Position numbers and translations under genes: made by a program. 56,002 bases of DNA from NCBI GenBank assembly GCA_050633585.1, contig JBOEGT010000012.1:1-56002 (forward strand), written 5' to 3'. Below, piece after piece: positions 53,051 to 56,002 of this stretch (the first letter of the stretch is position 1; the number at the start of each line of letters is the position of its first letter). This stretch comes from CALKZN01 sp050633585. GTDB lineage: Bacteria; Pseudomonadota; Gammaproteobacteria; Arenicellales; Arenicellaceae. The notes beneath the pieces were generated by a model that was not told where the DNA came from, made no database searches, and saw only the letters and a program-made list of their open reading frames with translations.

Positions 53051-54874
53051 ATGGCGTTTGACTATCAAAATTTTCTCGACAATGTAGGTGAAAACCCGGG
53101 TGTATATCAGATGCACGCTGGCAGTGGCGACATCATCTATGTCGGTAAAGCAAAAAACCTTAAAAAGCGATTATCAAGCTATTTCCGTAAAACGGGCTTG
53201 CCCATCAAAACCCAAGCATTAGTGGCTCAGATTGATAATATCAATGTGACATTGACGCACACCGAGAACGAAGCGTTGATTCTTGAACATAATTTGATCA
53301 AGAAACATAAACCTCGCTATAACGTCCTTCTTAGGGACAGTAAAAGTTATCCGTATATACGGATCGATGATAGTCATGAATTTCCAAGTCTGACGTTCTA
53401 TCGTGGAGAGCGCAAAGAAGCAGGGCGGTATTTTGGACCATATCCGAGCGTTCACGCCATTCGCGAAACGTTAAAAATGTTGCAAAAAGTATTGCCCGTC
53501 AGACAATGCGATGACACTTATTTTTCCAACCGCAGCCGACCTTGCCTGCAATACCAAATCAAACGCTGTACGGCACCCTGCGTTGGACATATCACCAAAG
53601 AACAATATGCCGCTGACATTGACCTGTCAGCTTTGTTTCTGCAAGGCAAAGATAAACGATTGAACAATCTCCTCATTGATCAAATGGATGAGGCTTCTAA
53701 AGCGCTGGACTTTGAGACTGCGGCTATTTTTAGGGACAGAATCAATGCGCTAAAACGTGTGCAATCGCACCAATCCATGGACAGTGGATCAGCGGATATA
53801 GACATACTCAGTGTTGCTGAAATGCACGGTAAATTTTGTGTTGAAGTAACATTTGTTCGAGGTGGAAGACACTCCGGCAGTAAAGGTTTTTTCCCTAAAG
53901 TTGCGTTAGAAATGAATGAAATGGAGGTATTGGCGGCATTTATTCCTCAACACTACTTTAACCGAGGCGTTCCCAAAGAAATTATCTTGTCACACGCTAT
54001 TCCTGATCAAGCATTGTTGTCAGCGTCTCTAACAGAGCAGGCCAGTCGTAAGGTGGTTCTGAATGACAAAGTGCGAGGAGCGAAGCGTGAGTGGCTTAAA
54101 ATTGGTAACTTAAATGTTGTCGAACGTTTAAAGCGGCACTTAGCTGAAACCGACACCATCATTAAACGTTTCGAGCAACTGCAAACCTCATTGAACCTAG
54201 ATGAGCAACCTGAACGCATTGAGTGCTTTGATATTAGCCACACCCAAGGCAATCAAACCGTGGCGAGTTGTGTCGTATTTTCACGCGAAGGAGCACTTAA
54301 ACGCGACTATAGGCGCTATAACATCAAAGGCATCACACCAGGCGATGACTATGCTGCCATGCGGCAAGTCCTCACAAGGCGCTATGAAAAAATGGTGCGT
54401 GATGAAGACAGCAAAAGCAACTTGCCGAGCATGGTGTTAATTGATGGTGGGAAAGGTCAATTAGGTGTTGCAAGGGAAGTCTTTGAAGAGCTACAGCTAT
54501 TAAATGATGTGCTGTTAATTGGTGTTGCTAAAGGAGAAGGGCGCAAACCGGGGTTAGAAAGGCTATTTGTTGGTGATGATAAAACTCCAGTGGTGTTAGG
54601 GTCTCATTCTTCTGCGCTTCATTTAGTTCAACAAATTCGCGACGAAGCACACCGTTTCGCCATAGCAGGACACCGGGCACAACGAGGTAAAGCGCAAACA
54701 CAATCGGTTTTGCAAGAAATCCCCGGTGTAGGCAACAAACGTCGACAGCAATTACTCAAGCATTTTGGCGGCATTCAAGGCGTTCAACAGGCCGGAGTGA
54801 AAGACCTTGCACAAGTACCGGGCATTAGTATTGAAATAGCAGAAAAAATTTATTTTCATCTGCAAAAAATTTGA
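53051..54874 (+). CDS. uvrC: Excinuclease ABC subunit UvrC
   Basis: A 607-residue nuclease that makes both incisions in nucleotide excision repair. The GIY-YIG domain is at 15-95 (PGVYQMHAG, then IIYVGKAKNLKKRL). Four cysteines lie near 150-180, the UVR motif near 205-235, the RNase H-like 3'-type nuclease near 380-530 (ECFDISHTQGN), and helix-hairpin-helix motifs at the end. The ATG at 53051 gives the usual length; an ATG at 53036 adds 5 residues. pgsA follows, but no gacA/uvrY precedes it. Confidence 0.95.
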   Translation: MAFDYQNFLDNVGENPGVYQMHAGSGDIIYVGKAKNLKKRLSSYFRKTGLPIKTQALVAQIDNINVTLTHTENEALILEHNLIKKHKPRYNVLLRDSKSYPYIRIDDSHEFPSLTFYRGERKEAGRYFGPYPSVHAIRETLKMLQKVLPVRQCDDTYFSNRSRPCLQYQIKRCTAPCVGHITKEQYAADIDLSALFLQGKDKRLNNLLIDQMDEASKALDFETAAIFRDRINALKRVQSHQSMDSGSADIDILSVAEMHGKFCVEVTFVRGGRHSGSKGFFPKVALEMNEMEVLAAFIPQHYFNRGVPKEIILSHAIPDQALLSASLTEQASRKVVLNDKVRGAKREWLKIGNLNVVERLKRHLAETDTIIKRFEQLQTSLNLDEQPERIECFDISHTQGNQTVASCVVFSREGALKRDYRRYNIKGITPGDDYAAMRQVLTRRYEKMVRDEDSKSNLPSMVLIDGGKGQLGVAREVFEELQLLNDVLLIGVAKGEGRKPGLERLFVGDDKTPVVLGSHSSALHLVQQIRDEAHRFAIAGHRAQRGKAQTQSVLQEIPGVGNKRRQQLLKHFGGIQGVQQAGVKDLAQVPGISIEIAEKIYFHLQKI

Positions 54875-54916
54875 TACATTCTGGTTTTACGAAAACATTT
54901 ATAGGCATTAAATAGA

Positions 54917-55489
54917 ATGATCATTCACCCCAACAAACTCACAGTCATGCGGATTGTCGCAGTCCCATTAATTGTGGTTTGCTTTTTATTGGATTTTTCT
55001 TATGCAAACTGGGTTTGCTGGGGGTTGTTCACATTAGCAGGCATCACCGATTTTTTCGATGGATATCTGGCGAGAAAATATCAACTTGAATCAAAACTGG
55101 GGGCATTTCTAGACCCAGTTGCCGACAAGTTAATCGTGGTTCTTACATTGATCTTATTAGTCAGTAGCGAGCGGTTACTAGATCAAATGTTATCTCCCAT
55201 GCTATTTATTTTGGCAGTGATTATCATTGTTGGCCGAGAAATATTTGTCAGTGCTCTGCGCGAGTGGATGGCAGAGCAAGGCAAGCGTGATAATGTTGCT
55301 GTGTCACAAATTGGAAAATTTAAAACGACAGCACAAATGGTCGCCATTGGCGGACTCTTGTTGTATGTGCCTGTGTTTGGTTTGCCTATTTTGCAAATGT
55401 CAGAGTTGCTTTTTTACGTGGCAGCCGTTTTAACCTTGTGGTCAATGTCAATTTATTTGCGTGCTGCATGGTCAGACTTGATGGCCTAA
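54917..55489 (+). CDS. pgsA: Phosphatidylglycerophosphate synthase PgsA
   Basis: A 190-residue inner-membrane enzyme that joins CDP-diacylglycerol and glycerol-3-phosphate on the way to phosphatidylglycerol. The CDP-alcohol phosphotransferase motif is complete: DFFDGYLAR near 42-50, then G near 59 and DPVAD near 63-67. Several membrane helices follow. It lies downstream of uvrC and upstream of the tRNA trio, as in Pseudomonas and E. coli relatives. Confidence 0.95.
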   Translation: MIIHPNKLTVMRIVAVPLIVVCFLLDFSYANWVCWGLFTLAGITDFFDGYLARKYQLESKLGAFLDPVADKLIVVLTLILLVSSERLLDQMLSPMLFILAVIIIVGREIFVSALREWMAEQGKRDNVAVSQIGKFKTTAQMVAIGGLLLYVPVFGLPILQMSELLFYVAAVLTLWSMSIYLRAAWSDLMA

Positions 55490-55542
55490 ATTAACGTTTT
55501 ATTCAGATCTAAAAATAAGATCAAAATAAAACAATTTAGTGC

Positions 55543-55579
55543 TTGACTCTTATCTCAGTCTGACTAGAATAGCGCCACC
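55543..55579 (+). promoter_or_regulatory. Promoter of the tRNA cluster with GC-rich discriminator
   Basis: TTGACT (55543-55548), 16 bases, then TAGAAT (55565-55570), followed by GCGCC (55572-55576). A near-consensus promoter with a GC-rich discriminator is typical of stable RNA operons under stringent control. The first tRNA starts at 55583. Confidence 0.8.
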
Positions 55580-55582
55580 AAC

Positions 55583-55657
55583 GCGGGAATAGCTCAGTGG
55601 TAGAGCACAACCTTGCCAAGGTTGGGGTCGCGAGTTCGAATCTCGTTTCCCGCTCCA
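55583..55657 (+). tRNA. tRNA-Gly (GCC)
   Basis: The acceptor GCGGGAA pairs with TTCCCGC. The anticodon loop CTTGCCAAG gives GCC. The T discriminator and encoded CCA (55655-55657) fit glycine tRNA. Confidence 0.97.
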
Positions 55658-55671
55658 AACAAGTAAAATTT

Positions 55672-55705
55672 AGGGGAAAGAATTTCATCTTTTCCCTATT
55701 TTTTT
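55672..55705 (+). terminator. Terminator-like hairpin between tRNA-Gly and tRNA-Cys
   Basis: AGGGGAAAGA (55672-55681) pairs with TCTTTTCCCT (55688-55697), with one G-T pair, followed by eight T's. It could end or attenuate the transcript after tRNA-Gly, making the later tRNAs less abundant or separately expressed. Confidence 0.7.
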
Positions 55706-55749
55706 GCCAGTGATTTGGATACCATAGGCGCCTCAGGTGTCTACCATCT

Positions 55750-55823
55750 GGCTGGATGGCAGAGTGGTTATGCAGCGGCCTGCAAAGCCGTTTACCCCGG
55801 TTCGATTCCGGGTCCAGCCTCCA
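55750..55823 (+). tRNA. tRNA-Cys (GCA)
   Basis: The acceptor GGCTGGA pairs with TCCAGCC. The anticodon loop CCTGCAAAG gives GCA. CCA is encoded at 55821-55823. Confidence 0.97.
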
Positions 55824-55883
55824 AAGTTTGGTGACAAGGAAGTACAAGACAATTTGATTCGAGGCCTACTAACCTCAGCTTAC

Positions 55884-55902
55884 TAACAAGTTTCACTTGT
55901 TA
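55884..55902 (+). other. Spacer hairpin before tRNA-Leu
   Basis: TAACAAGT and ACTTGTTA pair perfectly around a 3-base loop. It has no T run and probably helps processing of the tRNA precursor. Confidence 0.4.
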
Positions 55903-55913
55903 TGTACCCTTTA

Positions 55914-56000
55914 GCCCGGGTGGCGAAATTGGTAGACGCAAGGGACTTAAAATCCCTCGTCCTAACGGACGTGCCGGTTCGAGTCCGGCCCCGGGCACCA
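55914..56000 (+). tRNA. tRNA-Leu (TAA)
   Basis: The acceptor GCCCGGG pairs with CCCGGGC. It has a long variable arm, anticodon TAA between GGGAC and TCCC, and an encoded CCA (55998-56000). Its place after tRNA-Gly and tRNA-Cys matches E. coli glyW-cysT-leuZ. Confidence 0.97.
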
Positions 56001-56002
56001 TT

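Noticed and set aside
1..56002. CRISPR arrays, insertion sequences, prophage genes or rRNA
   Set aside because: I saw no regularly spaced repeats, transposase, phage structural genes or rRNA in either strand.

Overview
The window looks like the chromosome of an AT-rich marine gammaproteobacterium of Oceanospirillales/Pseudomonadales type. The evidence is gene order: lolC-lolD, DUF2062, comEC-exbB-exbD-msbA-lpxK-kdsB, prfB-lysS, and uvrC-pgsA followed by tRNA-Gly, tRNA-Cys and tRNA-Leu. A sodium/proline symporter, TRAP and tripartite tricarboxylate transport (TTT) receptors and a TauE-type exporter fit a marine heterotroph. I cannot name the genus from sequence alone.

Positions 1-9300 are accessory. 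The 3' end of a tRNA (probably Arg) and its terminator are followed by a chromate-resistance pair (rhodanese-ChrB fusion, then ChrA). The chrB leader contains a perfect hairpin that covers its own ribosome binding site. PutP follows on the minus strand. The most unusual locus comes next: a small exported-looking protein made of Glu/Ala/Lys/Ser repeats (4425-4748), converging on an 800-residue enzyme (4863-7265). That enzyme joins a tubulin-tyrosine-ligase-like ATP-grasp domain, a PqqD-like segment and an HprK-like domain with a decayed P-loop. I read the pair as a candidate peptide-modification system. A LysR/TauE divergent pair follows.

Positions 9300-17700 hold a TRIC-type channel, a YHS-domain lipoprotein-like or exported protein, a response regulator with a second, degenerate receiver facing a histidine kinase, an AbrB-type permease overlapping a hydroxyacid-dehydrogenase-like gene, a methyltransferase and a LysE-type exporter.

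Positions 17900-31700 form a carboxylate catabolism and uptake island. It contains a TcuR-like LysR regulator divergent from tcuA-tcuB, a TctC receptor, a fused TctA-TctB permease and the TctE/TctD two-component system. Divergent from tctD is a second set: another TctC-like receptor, another AbrB permease, a D-2-hydroxyacid dehydrogenase and an orphan DctP receptor. The AbrB-plus-dehydrogenase pairing therefore occurs twice, and the second TctC has no TctA/TctB partner beside it.

Positions 31800-56000 are core genome. They hold PII, a Sel1/SPOR protein, prfB with its programmed +1 frameshift, lysS, lipoprotein release (lolC-lolD), DNA uptake (comEC), an ExbB/ExbD motor, lipid A and LPS genes (msbA, lpxK, kdsB), a low-molecular-weight phosphatase, and a signal-less YkuD enzyme overlapping nagZ (probably murein recycling). 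These are followed by yaaA, a histidine phosphatase, a rhomboid protease, a PqiA-like protein, an unknown zinc-ribbon protein, efp, uvrC, pgsA and three tRNAs behind a strong promoter with a GC-rich discriminator.
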